A stretch of DNA of 64,000 bases, from positions 1 to 64,000 of the forward strand of contig CAZMUA010000016.1 in NCBI GenBank assembly GCA_964569695.1, in the 5' to 3' direction. Shown in pieces: positions 1 to 9,183 of the stretch. Positions within the stretch are counted from its first letter, which is position 1. Each line of letters opens with the position of its first letter. The notes beneath the pieces were generated by a model. The model searched no databases, was not told the origin of the DNA, and saw nothing but the letters and a program-made list of their open reading frames with translations. The position numbers and the translations under genes were made by a program. Source of the DNA: UBA8106 sp964569695. GTDB lineage: Bacteria > Acidobacteriota > Vicinamibacteria > Vicinamibacterales > UBA823.

Positions 1-2233
1 CATTTCCATGATCTGACACGAACAGTCGATCCTTTGCATAATCGTAAGCGAGACCGTCTGGGCCATCAATGATGGTTCGTGACCGGCCAGTTGCAAAGGA
101 AGCAAAGTCTGGTTGGCCGATCACGACACTGGGTTCGGCACCGTTAACGAGGCCGTCTGGCACAGCGTCAAAGACGAGCACGCGATTATTGTTTCCGTCT
201 GAGACAAACAGACGTTGCTGTTTCGTCTCGTAGAGAAGGGCAGCGGGTTGATAGAACCCAGCTTGCGTCGAGTGGCGCTCGTTGGATGTAAAGTCCGGTT
301 GACCCAACACAACGGACGCCGGCATACCAGTCTGGAGTTGGTCGGGCGCTACTTCATAGATGAGGACACGGTTGTTACCGCCGTCCGATACAAACAGTCG
401 ATCGTTAATTGGGTCATAGGCTAAGCCGGTGCCCCGCGGGCGTGTGGGGGTAATGCCGGTACCAACCCTGGTATCCAAATTGAGACCGTCTGCCGTGACG
501 GCTGGCACAATTGACGTGAAATTGGGCTGGCCAAGCACGGCTATTGCTTCAGGGCCATTAGTCAGGCGGTCTGGATGGGCATCGAAAACCATTATGCGAT
601 TGCCCCATCCATCACTGACGAACACTCGCTTGTATTCTGTGTCGTAGGTGACGGCTAAAGGAATTTTGACGGTGGTTGGTCCAATAGGATAAAGCTTTCC
701 GGAGTACAAATCAGGCTGGCCGATAACCCATCGGGCATCTCGATCCTTGATACGATTTTGCCGGTCGAGCTGCCACACCAGCACCCGGTTGTTATATTGG
801 TCTATGGCGAAGAGACGATGATCAATCGGATCAAGCACCACATCACGAGGGTAGATGTTGCGTGGGGTGACACGATCGTTAGCGGCCCGCCGTTCAAAGT
901 CACTCCGACCTTCGTCATCGAGATGGCCAACGACTTCGACGGCCGGCATGCCAGTGCGCAGCCGTTCTGGGGAGATATCCCAAATAATTGCACGGTTGCC
1001 TCCTGGATAGCCTTCGGTGGCAACTAGTAATTGACGCTCTGAATCGATGGATGCAGAGCCTAATCGTGGCCAGACTGATTGTTCTCGTGACACGATCGGA
1101 TCGTAAGCATCGAAACCGGGTTTCCCCAGGACTGCCATGGGCACGGCCGACCGCAGGGAGACGCCAGGTTCGACTTCATACACGCTGATTCTCATGTGCT
1201 CGATCCGTGACACTTGTTCAGCAATAAACAACCGAGCTGTCCGATTGTCATAAGCAAGACCACCAGTGGCAAAACCAGTTAGGTTAGTCCGGGGTTCACT
1301 AGTGTGGAAATCAGGTTGCCCCATGACATCGGTGGCGGTCGCGAACGTCTGCAGGCGATCAGGAGCAACATCGAAGATCATCACCCGCCGGTTGCCATTG
1401 TCCGAAACAAATAACCGCTGATTTTCTGGATCGTACGCCAGCGCACCTGGTCGGCTTAGTCGGTAGGCGTCTAGGCCAGGTTCACGTGATGTAAAGTTTT
1501 CCTGTCCGAGCACAACCGACGCATCCATGCCCGTTCTAAAATTGTTTAGACTGATGTCAAAAATCAGGACACGATTATTAGAACCGTCACTAGCAAATAA
1601 CCTTTGGTTAGCTTCGTCGACCGCCAGACCAAGTCGCCGACCCACATGGTTTGCAGCTAAACCTATTGTTTTTGAATCGGCGTGCGGTTGTCCTAAGACT
1701 GCGAGTACTTTCTGGCCCGTTTCGATGCGGTCAGGGTGAATGTCGAAAACCATAATTTGGCTACCCACACCTGGGAGACTTTGACCTGTCGCATTATCAA
1801 CGAGGAATAATCGTTGATTGGTATGGTCGATGGCGAGGGTACCTGGAAACTCAGTCTGACTTTCGCTCCAGGCCCCGGCGTGTGACCGTCTGGCATATTC
1901 ACTGGGCTTCCCTAAGATATAGGCGGCCGTCGGTTGTGCCAACGTGCCATCCTCGTTCAGGTTAAAGACCTCGACTCGCCCATTGCCATTACCGGCAACA
2001 AACAACCTGCCATGGACGCGCTCCAGCGCCCCTTGAGGTGGTCACCAAATACTGTGGCCAGCTGGCCCACCGTTTGTGACCCCTCCCACAAACGTTGGAT
2101 TACCCCAGATATCCTCTTGGCCAAGCTGATCGGTAGCTGGCTGGCCGTTTTGCTGTGCGATTCCGAAAGCCGGACTAAGCACGGCGAGGCCGATTAGTAG
2201 GATGCTGATTCGACCTATGTAATTAGAGCCCAT
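1..2233 (-). CDS. Secreted NHL-repeat beta-propeller protein, 3' end beyond the window, interrupted by an in-frame UGA
   Basis: The start ATG at 2233 follows a strong GAGGAGG ribosome site. The first ~26 residues form a Sec signal (ISILLIGLAVLSPAFGIAQQ). The same frame stays open from 2233 to the left edge except for one TGA at 2044-2042. On both sides of that TGA the reading has NHL-repeat character: blocks beginning LGQPxFTS, then P-x-G-L-A-Y-D, RLFVSDxxNNRV and F-D-x-x-P-x-x-L. I count about eleven such blocks. Sequence after the stop (PPQGALERVHGRLFVAGN) continues the repeat begun before it, so the stop is internal and not the natural end. NHL propellers are usually extracellular binding or scaffold domains; no catalytic residue is evident. 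It lies 79 bases downstream of fdhE on the same strand. Whether the UGA is a nonsense mutation, sequence error or recoded codon cannot be decided here. Confidence 0.75.
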
Positions 2234-2312
2234 GCGAACCTCCTCAACAGTTGTCAGTCAGGTCGTGACCATCATAGTTACTAATGCTCAATACTTAAAG
2301 TCTGAACAAGTC

Positions 2313-3176
2313 TTAGAGCGCCAGTACATTGCGCTGGGTTCTGGTTAGGTTCTGTTCTTCGCACCACAGGTCGAGTTCGAATGAGGCTAGGTCATCGACA
2401 ATTGGAACAGCTAACCCGTGCTCTCGTAAATCAATAGTTTTTTGATAGTGTTGGCACGGTTGGCAAATTTCAATGCGAATATAAGGGAGTGACTCACTGA
2501 CGTGATGTGTCAGATGGTCAGGGTTAGTTTCAAGGCAATTTGTGCAGGTTGTTCGAGGATACGGCCATTCACACGAGCACAGTGAACAGATTAGCAGTCG
2601 CCGACCTTTGATTTCGAGGTCATCCGAGAGGGTAGCAAGATGTGGAGGCCATCCGCAATTAGGACACTTCGCCTGCTGCCATGTTGCGCCACCGGCATTA
2701 CATTTTGAGGCGATCGCCTCAACCAGCGGTTGCAGATAAGCCCGTGCGAAAAACTCAAGTTGCGGGGAAGCGCATCCCAACTCTGACACGACATTGTCGA
2801 GGTTTTCTCGCTGAGCGACATTTGTTAAGAGGTAAACAAGTAATTCTTGAGGAGCCTCAATTAGGTTTTTCGTCAGAGGTTCCAGTCGTTTCGGAACAAT
2901 TGTAGACAACCCACGGAGGAATCTGACAAAACCAGATCGTAACGATGTAACCGGAAGGGTGTCTAGGCGGAGAAGGGGCAAGTGATCGTTCTGAGCCTTC
3001 ACCTCATCAAGCCAGTAGGCTGTCAAGCTTCGTCGATATATCGGTTCCTGTAAGTCCAGGAGCTTCACGTAAAACTGCAGGACTTCCGTGGCGTGTGGCT
3101 GCTGTTGTACTAGCGTAACAGCACGATTTCGTCTTCGGTTCCAACGAAGGCCTGGTTCTTCCCGAGGCTGGTTCAT
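2313..3176 (-). CDS. fdhE: Formate dehydrogenase accessory protein FdhE
   Basis: This 287-residue cytoplasmic protein has the FdhE pattern: a helical N-terminal half and a C-terminal zinc/iron-binding half with four CxxC pairs (C171/C174, C197/C200, C211/C214, C238/C241). The ending VDDLASFELDLWCEE is typical of the family. FdhE proteins help mature respiratory selenoprotein formate dehydrogenases and bind the catalytic subunit. It is the last gene of the fdoG-fdoH-fdoI-fdhE order on the minus strand, 43 bases after the gamma subunit, which fits its role. No strong ribosome site is visible before the ATG, so expression may depend on coupling to the genes upstream. Confidence 0.9.
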   Translation of the reverse strand: MNQPREEPGLRWNRRRNRAVTLVQQQPHATEVLQFYVKLLDLQEPIYRRSLTAYWLDEVKAQNDHLPLLRLDTLPVTSLRSGFVRFLRGLSTIVPKRLEPLTKNLIEAPQELLVYLLTNVAQRENLDNVVSELGCASPQLEFFARAYLQPLVEAIASKCNAGGATWQQAKCPNCGWPPHLATLSDDLEIKGRRLLICSLCSCEWPYPRTTCTNCLETNPDHLTHHVSESLPYIRIEICQPCQHYQKTIDLREHGLAVPIVDDLASFELDLWCEEQNLTRTQRNVLAL

Positions 3177-3219
3177 CTGGTGAGTTGTGCACTACAGAGA
3201 TGAAAGATCACTGGCGCAC

Positions 3220-3840
3220 CTACTTTCTCTTCCAGAGTGGATGATGCAACTCTGCCCACTGTTGACTCACCTTACCATCAATCATTCCTCTTGCCGTGCC
3301 AGGAAAGGCCACTAGGCCGAGGTAGACGTGTACGATGAGTAGGAGGCCACTACCAAGAGCGCTCAGATAGTGTCCGGCTCTCATTGTTGAGAGCACCAAG
3401 GATGATGGAGGTCCGAAACCTAGAATTCCGTCTGGAAACCAGAGAGGGAGCCCAGTGATAAGTAACACGACACCCAGGACGGTCTGTATCCAGAAAAAAA
3501 TCTTTTGTCCGCCGTTGTACTTACCTGCTGGGGGGATCTTGTCTCTCGTATGAAGAGCATAATGTTGGATTGAACGGAGCCAGTGTTTGTCCGCTCCTGT
3601 TATAAACATATCTTTTACCCAGAGTGCAAACATCCACACAAGACTCGCAGTGAACACGACTCCGATCCATGGGTGTAGAACTCGAGCGCTTGAACCACCA
3701 CCAACAAGGACCGTCAGCCAAAATAATGATGGATATGAAAAGGCAAAACCAGTCAGTAAGAGTAGGGTGAATGAGAGTCCAACAACCCAGTGCACCAAAC
3801 GCTGCGCGAGGGTAAACCGCTGAACCTGGTTTGAGTTCAT
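3220..3840 (-). CDS. fdoI: Formate dehydrogenase gamma subunit (cytochrome b membrane anchor)
   Basis: The 206-residue integral membrane protein has four hydrophobic spans, with histidines in the first (LAQRLVHWVVGLSF) and later spans placed to ligate b-type haems. In the family this subunit takes electrons from the beta subunit and reduces quinone in the cytoplasmic membrane. Its ATG overlaps the TGA of the beta subunit by four bases (ATGA at 3840-3837), a sign of translational coupling. Length matches FdnI/FdoI proteins (about 210 residues). Confidence 0.9.
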   Translation of the reverse strand: MNSNQVQRFTLAQRLVHWVVGLSFTLLLLTGFAFSYPSLFWLTVLVGGGSSARVLHPWIGVVFTASLVWMFALWVKDMFITGADKHWLRSIQHYALHTRDKIPPAGKYNGGQKIFFWIQTVLGVVLLITGLPLWFPDGILGFGPPSSLVLSTMRAGHYLSALGSGLLLIVHVYLGLVAFPGTARGMIDGKVSQQWAELHHPLWKRK

Positions 3841-4712
3841 GGCGTGATTCCTTGATCCTCTTCGGGTGATTCAGGTCCCACAGCAAGGAAATGAAAGAGG
3901 GTGGCAAATAATCCAAAGCCGAATAGGTAGCTGCCAATTCGTTTGATCGCTGAATGAAAATTTAGAGGCATCGGGCTGGCGATTGGATCGCTTGGTAGTC
4001 GATATTCGTTCAGGTGGTCACCATGGGGTACGACGTACATCATGTGGGTCCCACCAACACCAGCGGGGTTATAGACCACTGGTGTTTCGAAACCTCGATG
4101 AATTAGTAAATCCACCTTGTGATTGGCTAGAGCAAGCATGTCGTCTTTGCTACCCCAGGAAATGGCATGGGTTGGGCACGTTTTAACACATGCGGGTTCA
4201 AGACCAGCGTCTACGCGGTCAACGCACATATTACATTTGTAGACTTTCTTGGACTCCTTCTCAAATCTTGGAATATCGAAGGGGCAGCCGGCAACGCAGT
4301 ACTGGCAACCAATGCATTGGTCTTGATTAAAGTCAACAATTCCGTTTTGATACTGAACAATGGCGCCTGGCGCAGGACAGGCGTACAAACAACCTGGTTC
4401 CTCGCAGTGAAGGCACGCATCCTTCTTAATGAACCACTGTATCTGTCCATCGACATCAACTTCGTCAAAGCGCATCAAAAGCCATGTGTTTGGCGACAGA
4501 TCTTGGTGACTTTGATAACTCCCAAAGTTGGCGGTGGGCTCCACCTTGAGATCGTTCCACTCTTTACACGCGACCTCACAGCCCTTGCAGCCGATACAAC
4601 TTGAAATATCAACCAATTTCGCGTATTCCGGCGTTGACCTAAAGGCCGTAGGTTGTTGCGCGGTGGCTGATGCCGTCGCAGACCTCCTTTTAATAGCGAG
4701 TGTTTCAGTCAT
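3837..4712 (-). CDS. fdoH: Formate dehydrogenase beta subunit (four [4Fe-4S] ferredoxin-type)
   Basis: The 291-residue protein carries four cysteine clusters: C39xxC42xxC45xxxC49, then CLHCEEPGCLYAC, CIGCQYCVAGC, and CNMC followed by CVKTC. These are the ligands of four [4Fe-4S] centres passing electrons from the molybdenum/tungsten subunit to the cytochrome b. A C-terminal hydrophobic span (SYLFGFGLFATLFHFLAV) is the membrane anchor expected for FdnH/FdoH. The gene sits 12 bases after the alpha subunit and overlaps the gamma subunit by four bases, so the three form one transcription unit. It has no Tat leader of its own and is probably exported together with the alpha subunit. Confidence 0.93.
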   Translation of the reverse strand: MTETLAIKRRSATASATAQQPTAFRSTPEYAKLVDISSCIGCKGCEVACKEWNDLKVEPTANFGSYQSHQDLSPNTWLLMRFDEVDVDGQIQWFIKKDACLHCEEPGCLYACPAPGAIVQYQNGIVDFNQDQCIGCQYCVAGCPFDIPRFEKESKKVYKCNMCVDRVDAGLEPACVKTCPTHAISWGSKDDMLALANHKVDLLIHRGFETPVVYNPAGVGGTHMMYVVPHGDHLNEYRLPSDPIASPMPLNFHSAIKRIGSYLFGFGLFATLFHFLAVGPESPEEDQGITP

Positions 4713-4724
4713 ATATCAAAGACA

Positions 4725-7718
4725 TCATGCCTTCGAGATGTTCACGAGAAACGCCTTAAACTCAGGACACCGTGTGTTGGCATCCCCGATGAATGGTGTT
4801 AATTGATTCGCCATCGAGCCTTGAGTGAGCCCAATAAATCCCCAGTGCACTGGAATTCCGATCGTCCATACTGTCTTACCGTTGACGTGAAGGGGTCCAA
4901 TTCGCTTAGTTACGATTGCGGTGCCTTCGACTTCGCCACGTTTCGACCAAACCCGTACACGGCTAGCATTCTCGATACCTTTTTCAATGGCCAGTCCTTC
5001 AGGGACTTCCACGAAGAAGTCTGGCATCGCTTCGACGAGATAGGGTACGTTGCTGGTTACAAAGTGCTCACGCTCCACGACACGATAGATTGTGCAGGCA
5101 TGCGGGTAGTCGGCCACGTCTTCAGCTTGCCTAGCTAGCGTTTCTTGAACTCCGTCGTACCACCGTACGACAGGATTTACCGACACTCCCTCGTGCAATA
5201 CGTTAATAGTCGGGCTTTCCACCGGTTCATAATGTTCTGGTATTGGTCCGTCTTTGAGTGAGGGACTATAGAGTCTGGCTACACCTTCTTCCGTCATGAT
5301 GAAGGCGCCTGTTGCATCGGGTGGGGTAGTTGGGCCGTAGTCTGGGACGTCACCATCCCATTCACGCCCATTCCAAGCAATTCCAGAACGTGTCGTATCC
5401 CACGGAGTTCCAGCCTGGTCAGCTGATGCTCGGTTGTAGAGTACCCGACGGTTGAGTGGCCAACTCCATGCCCAGCCGTGATGCATACCTAGACCGGTTG
5501 GGTCTTCAGTGCCCCGTCTGGCCATCAAATTTCCTTCTTCGGGGTAACTGCCACAATAGAGCCAATTGCCAGATGTGGTCGTGCCGTCGTCCTTTAGATC
5601 ACCAAACGACGACAGGCGGTTACCTGTCCGGGTGTCGAAGCCGTTTATTTCCTGTGCCAATTCTGGCAGCGTTGGTTCACGTGGATTGAGATAGTTCCAT
5701 GTGAGATGCTGGATCGGCTCGTCATACGCGCCGCCTTCCTGCTTGTAGAGTTCCTTCACGCGCCAGAACAACTCGGACAAGATCCAGGTGTCTGATTTAA
5801 CGCCGTGTGGCGCATCGATAGCCTTTTGCTTCCATTGGGCCCATCGTCCACTATTGGTGAATGAACCGTCGCGTTCGATCCAATGTGTAGTCGGCAGATA
5901 CAGGACCTCGGTGTCAATGTCCTCCGGCTTCATCCCAGGCGCCTTCCAGAATTCTGCTGTATCTAGCATGAAAGGATCGATGACGACCTTCCACTTAAGT
6001 CTTGACATCGCCTCAAGCAGTCGCGGCACGTCGGGTCCAGCTAGGAGTGGGTTAAACCCGAGAGTTACGAATCCTTCGAGTTTGCCTTGGTGCGCTTTGT
6101 CCCAGATCGATAACCAGGTAGCATCGTCGGCCATCTTACCGAGGTAGTGATAGCCGAATTCGTTGTCTGACTGTGCATGATCGCCAAACCACGCTTTGAG
6201 TTGTGAGATTAAGAATTTTGGATAGTTTGCCCAGTAGTTCACAGCGTCGCGGACCAGTGGACGGGGAGTCGAATCACGTAAATGATCTGCGAGAGACTCT
6301 TGCTCAGGTTCAGGTACGCGCAGGTAGCCAGGAAGGATGCCCGCGACTATCGCATGGTCGGTCGCACCTTGAACGTTCGCGTGGCCACGCAGCGCATTAA
6401 TACCTCCGCCAGGTCGTCCGATGTTACCGAGCAACAATTGGAGAATGGCAGCGGTACGAATAATCTGACTGCCAACGGTGTGCATCGTCCAACCAACCGC
6501 GTACATGATAGTGCCGACTTGATCGGAGGTACCGGTCGAACAGATAATGTTCGCGATCTTAAGGAAGTCCTTTTCCGAGCAACCCGTGATTCGAGCTACC
6601 GTGTCAGGTGTGTATCGACTAAAGTGCTGCCTCAAAAGTTGAAAGACGCAGCGTGGGTGCTCCAGCGTCGCGTCGCGTTTCGCATATCCATCTGCATCTC
6701 GCTCGTAGTTCCAAGTATCTCTGTCGTACTGGTTGGTAGCTTCGTCAAATCCTGAGAAGAGTCCATCTTCAAAAGAAAACTGTTCGGTAACGATAAAGGA
6801 GGCGTTGGTGTGGGCCCTTACGTAGTCGTCATGGAAGAGATTGTTTTCGAGGACGTGCTTGACGAGACCGCCGAGGAGTGCAATATCGGAGCCGGGTCGA
6901 ATTTGGAGATGATGATCGGCAACTGCCGAAGTTCGTGTAAATCGAGGATCGATCGTGACGAGGGTAGCGCCACGTGTTTCCCTGGCCTCGAGTGCCCACT
7001 TAAATCCGCACGGGTGATTTTCTGCCGGGTTGGCGCCCATGACCAAAATCACATCGGCGTTCTTGATGTCTTTCCAGTGATTGGTCATCGCACCGCGACC
7101 GAAGGTGGCGGCCAAACTGGCCACCGTGGGACTGTGTCATATGCGAGCCTGGTGATCGATGTACACCAGTCCCATACTTCGCATGGTTTTGGTGATGAGA
7201 TAGGCGTCTTCGTTCGCGACGGTGGCACTGCCGACCCACGCAATGCCTTCACAGCGGTTCACGGTGTGATCCGTTGCGTCTCGTTCAACAAACGACGCAT
7301 CACGCGAATCTTTAAACCGACGTGCAAACCAGTCCAGCGCTTCATCCCAGGAAATTTCTCGCCATTCAGATGATTTGGCGTCACGCATCATGGGGGTTTT
7401 TCGCAGTCTCGGGCTAATGGCGAGTTGCATTTGCGACGCACCTTTGGGACAAAGCGTTCCGCCATTTATTGGATTGTCCGGATCGCCTTCAACGTGAATC
7501 ACAGTAGGTGTCGTGTTTAACCCGCCACTGCCGTGCACATATGCGATGGTGCCGCAGCCAACTGCACAATAGGGACAAACCGTTCGGTACTCACGCGCAT
7601 TCCGGATTTTTAGTTGCCGAACTGCTGCTTGTGCAGGCCGGAGGTCGAATCCCAGCAGGCTGACCGATAACCCACCAACGGTGGATGCTTTTAGAAAATT
7701 TCGTCTTGAGAGGTCCAT
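4725..7718 (-). CDS. fdoG: Formate dehydrogenase major (alpha) subunit, selenocysteine-containing, Tat-exported
   Basis: One 997-residue protein is read through an in-frame TGA at 7139-7137. The TGA lies between DHQARI and HSPTVASLAATFGRG, exactly where FdnG/FdoG proteins carry the catalytic selenocysteine, here residue 194. The Tat motif SRRNFLK is at residues 4-10. C48, C51, C55 and C90 bind the N-terminal [4Fe-4S] cluster, followed by the molybdopterin oxidoreductase and dinucleotide-binding domains. The enzyme oxidises formate to CO2 on the outer side of the membrane and passes electrons to the beta subunit. A SECIS-like hairpin follows the UGA. An automatic caller would split this gene into a 193-residue piece and a 799-residue piece starting at a GTG. 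No selA, selB, selC or selD is in the window, so Sec machinery must lie elsewhere. Confidence 0.96.
7107..7125 (-). promoter_or_regulatory. Bacterial SECIS-like hairpin in fdoG
   Basis: On the minus strand GGTGGCC and GGCCGCC pair over seven base pairs (one G-U) around the five-base loop AGTTT. The stem starts 11 bases after the UGA, the spacing I recall for the E. coli formate dehydrogenase SECIS. The loop holds the G-U pair of bases important for SelB recognition. Pairing was worked out by eye. Confidence 0.8.
7137..7139 (-). other. Selenocysteine UGA codon of formate dehydrogenase alpha
   Basis: The TGA is in frame with coding sequence on both sides. Its flanks (ARI before, HSPTV after) match the conserved Sec context of formate dehydrogenases. 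It encodes residue 194. Confidence 0.94.
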
Positions 7719-7785
7719 GGTGCTATCAACGATGATCGATATACGGGAGAACTTTCACGTCTCACTGATACGGCCCGGACGCGTC

Positions 7786-7794
7786 AGTATAACA
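7786..7794 (-). promoter_or_regulatory. Candidate extended -10 element for the formate dehydrogenase operon
   Basis: Reading the minus strand, TGTTATACT lies about 70 bases upstream of the fdoG ATG and matches an extended -10 (TGn-TATAAT) with one mismatch in the hexamer. A possible -35 (TTGGCT) is 20 bases further up, longer than ideal. This is the only good candidate in the 88-base gap before fdoG. Confidence 0.35.
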
Positions 7795-7806
7795 GGTCAC
7801 GTATAG

Positions 7807-8274
7807 TTACCAGCCAACACGAGTCTCGACTTCTCGATTGACTAAATCCGATTGCAGAAACTTCAGTTTAATTTGGTCGTCCTGAACCACCATATACGCG
7901 CTTTCCATCCAAAACGAATGGATGAGAGTCTGTTCTGTTGTTTCAAACAGTCCCTTATTCAAATAGGCGACATGTGCTGACTGTTCCTGAATGGAAACAA
8001 CAAAGTCAGAGAGAGTCCAGCTTGTGCTCACCGTGGTTGTTTGCGCTTCGTGAATGAAGGCATCAAAGGTGTCCAAGGTGAAATCTTGACCCATTTCAAA
8101 AATATGGAAGTCGTCGGTGACGATTTGAGACAGTGCGTTCTTGTCGTACTGCTCGATGTCGAGCAACTCAAAGAACTCATGCAATTTCGCGATCGCTGCC
8201 TCTTCCGTCATTTGTACAGATTGATTGCAGCCAACGGTCAGCAACAAGAGTGCCAGCAAACATAAGTTACGCAT
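7807..8274 (-). CDS. SnoaL/NTF2-like lipoprotein
   Basis: This 155-residue protein has a lipobox signal (LLLTVGC, Cys16) and a compact domain of alternating helices and strands like SnoaL/DUF4440 (NTF2-like) proteins: an N-terminal helix (EEAAIAKLHEFFELLD), D-x-F-H-I-F, then an amphipathic sheet ending KLKFLQSDLV. Members bind or transform small hydrophobic ligands, but no active site can be named. Its ATG shares one base with the TAA of the preceding MBL-fold gene (TAATG), so the two are translationally coupled. It is probably anchored in the periplasm. Confidence 0.65.
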   Translation of the reverse strand: MRNLCLLALLLLTVGCNQSVQMTEEAAIAKLHEFFELLDIEQYDKNALSQIVTDDFHIFEMGQDFTLDTFDAFIHEAQTTTVSTSWTLSDFVVSIQEQSAHVAYLNKGLFETTEQTLIHSFWMESAYMVVQDDQIKLKFLQSDLVNREVETRVGW

Positions 8275-9170
8275 TATTGTTCAAGCTCCGCGAAGGCTTT
8301 CGTCACAAAGTCGGTCAGTCCACCAATCATCCGTCCGGTTGAGCCCAGGCGTGGATTACGGTCATAGTCGTCGTACAGGCTCGGCAGTTCCAGGGTTTCG
8401 ACCGTATCATCAATGCCGCGTCCCATTAACTTGGCTTGTCGGATGGCGGTCACCAGCTCATAGGTGAAATCTCCAAATTCTGAGAATGTCGCCCAGTCCG
8501 TTACGGTTCGATGACCCGGGATGACAGTATCGACCCCCGAAATACCGGCTAGAGCATCTCGTACTGTGTCGGGATAGGCGAGAACGCTCCCACCGTTGTT
8601 CCGGTCAACAATGGGGACACTGCTGGAGGCAAATAGATCTCCCGTGTGGACTGTACGGAGGGCCGGGAAGACCACAAACGCATCGCCATCAGTGTGCCCG
8701 CGACCGAAATAATACAGATCAATTTGATCGTCCCCGTCAAGCAGACTCATCTGGTTAGCAAAAGTGGTGGAGGGAAGATAGCGGGCATTGTCCCCATCAA
8801 AGATTGGCATACGTTGCATGTTGGCGTCTGTGTTTCTATGCGCCACGATTTCAACCGGTGAAGAGAACTCATCGTTACTCCCGACATGATCACCGTGAGT
8901 ATGCGTGTTAATGATCATCGTCACCGGTTTGTCGGTCACCGTCTGAATCTGATCGAGAATCGGCTGACCCCAGTCGGAGAGTTTGGTGTCCACGACGACC
9001 ACCCCATCACTTGTAATGAAGGCTGCCGTGTTTCCGCCGCCGCCCGTGATCACGTACAGGTTGTCCTTTACCTGTTCCAGTCCAGCGATGTTCGGTTGTG
9101 CGTGCGGCGGCGCAATGGTGATGGCCAATATGCCACCCGCGAGAAGACTGATTAGTATGGTGCTTCGCAT
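8274..9170 (-). CDS. Exported MBL-fold metallo-hydrolase (copy 1)
   Basis: The 298-residue protein has a Sec signal and the metallo-beta-lactamase motif HTHGDH (H90, H92, D94, H95), then GRGHTDGDA and HTGDLF for the remaining metal ligands. I chose the ATG at 9170: AAAGG lies a normal distance before it but abuts the ATG at 9179, and this start gives the same motif numbering as the second copy at 22010-22897. The two share long similar stretches such as VKDNLYVITGGGGNTAAF. Such proteins are di-zinc hydrolases of varied substrate; no antibiotic-resistance role is implied. It lies 13 bases after the HupE-like gene and overlaps the SnoaL-like gene. Confidence 0.85.
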   Translation of the reverse strand: MRSTILISLLAGGILAITIAPPHAQPNIAGLEQVKDNLYVITGGGGNTAAFITSDGVVVVDTKLSDWGQPILDQIQTVTDKPVTMIINTHTHGDHVGSNDEFSSPVEIVAHRNTDANMQRMPIFDGDNARYLPSTTFANQMSLLDGDDQIDLYYFGRGHTDGDAFVVFPALRTVHTGDLFASSSVPIVDRNNGGSVLAYPDTVRDALAGISGVDTVIPGHRTVTDWATFSEFGDFTYELVTAIRQAKLMGRGIDDTVETLELPSLYDDYDRNPRLGSTGRMIGGLTDFVTKAFAELEQ

Positions 9171-9183
9171 GAGGCCCATCCTT

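Noticed and set aside
4725..7124. Separate 799-residue formate dehydrogenase starting at a GTG
   Set aside because: It is only the part after the Sec UGA; it lacks the Fe-S and Tat regions that lie in the same frame upstream.
8274..9170. MBL-fold proteins as beta-lactamases
   Set aside because: HxHxDH is shared by many MBL hydrolases; nothing specific to lactamases and both genes lie in catabolic operons.
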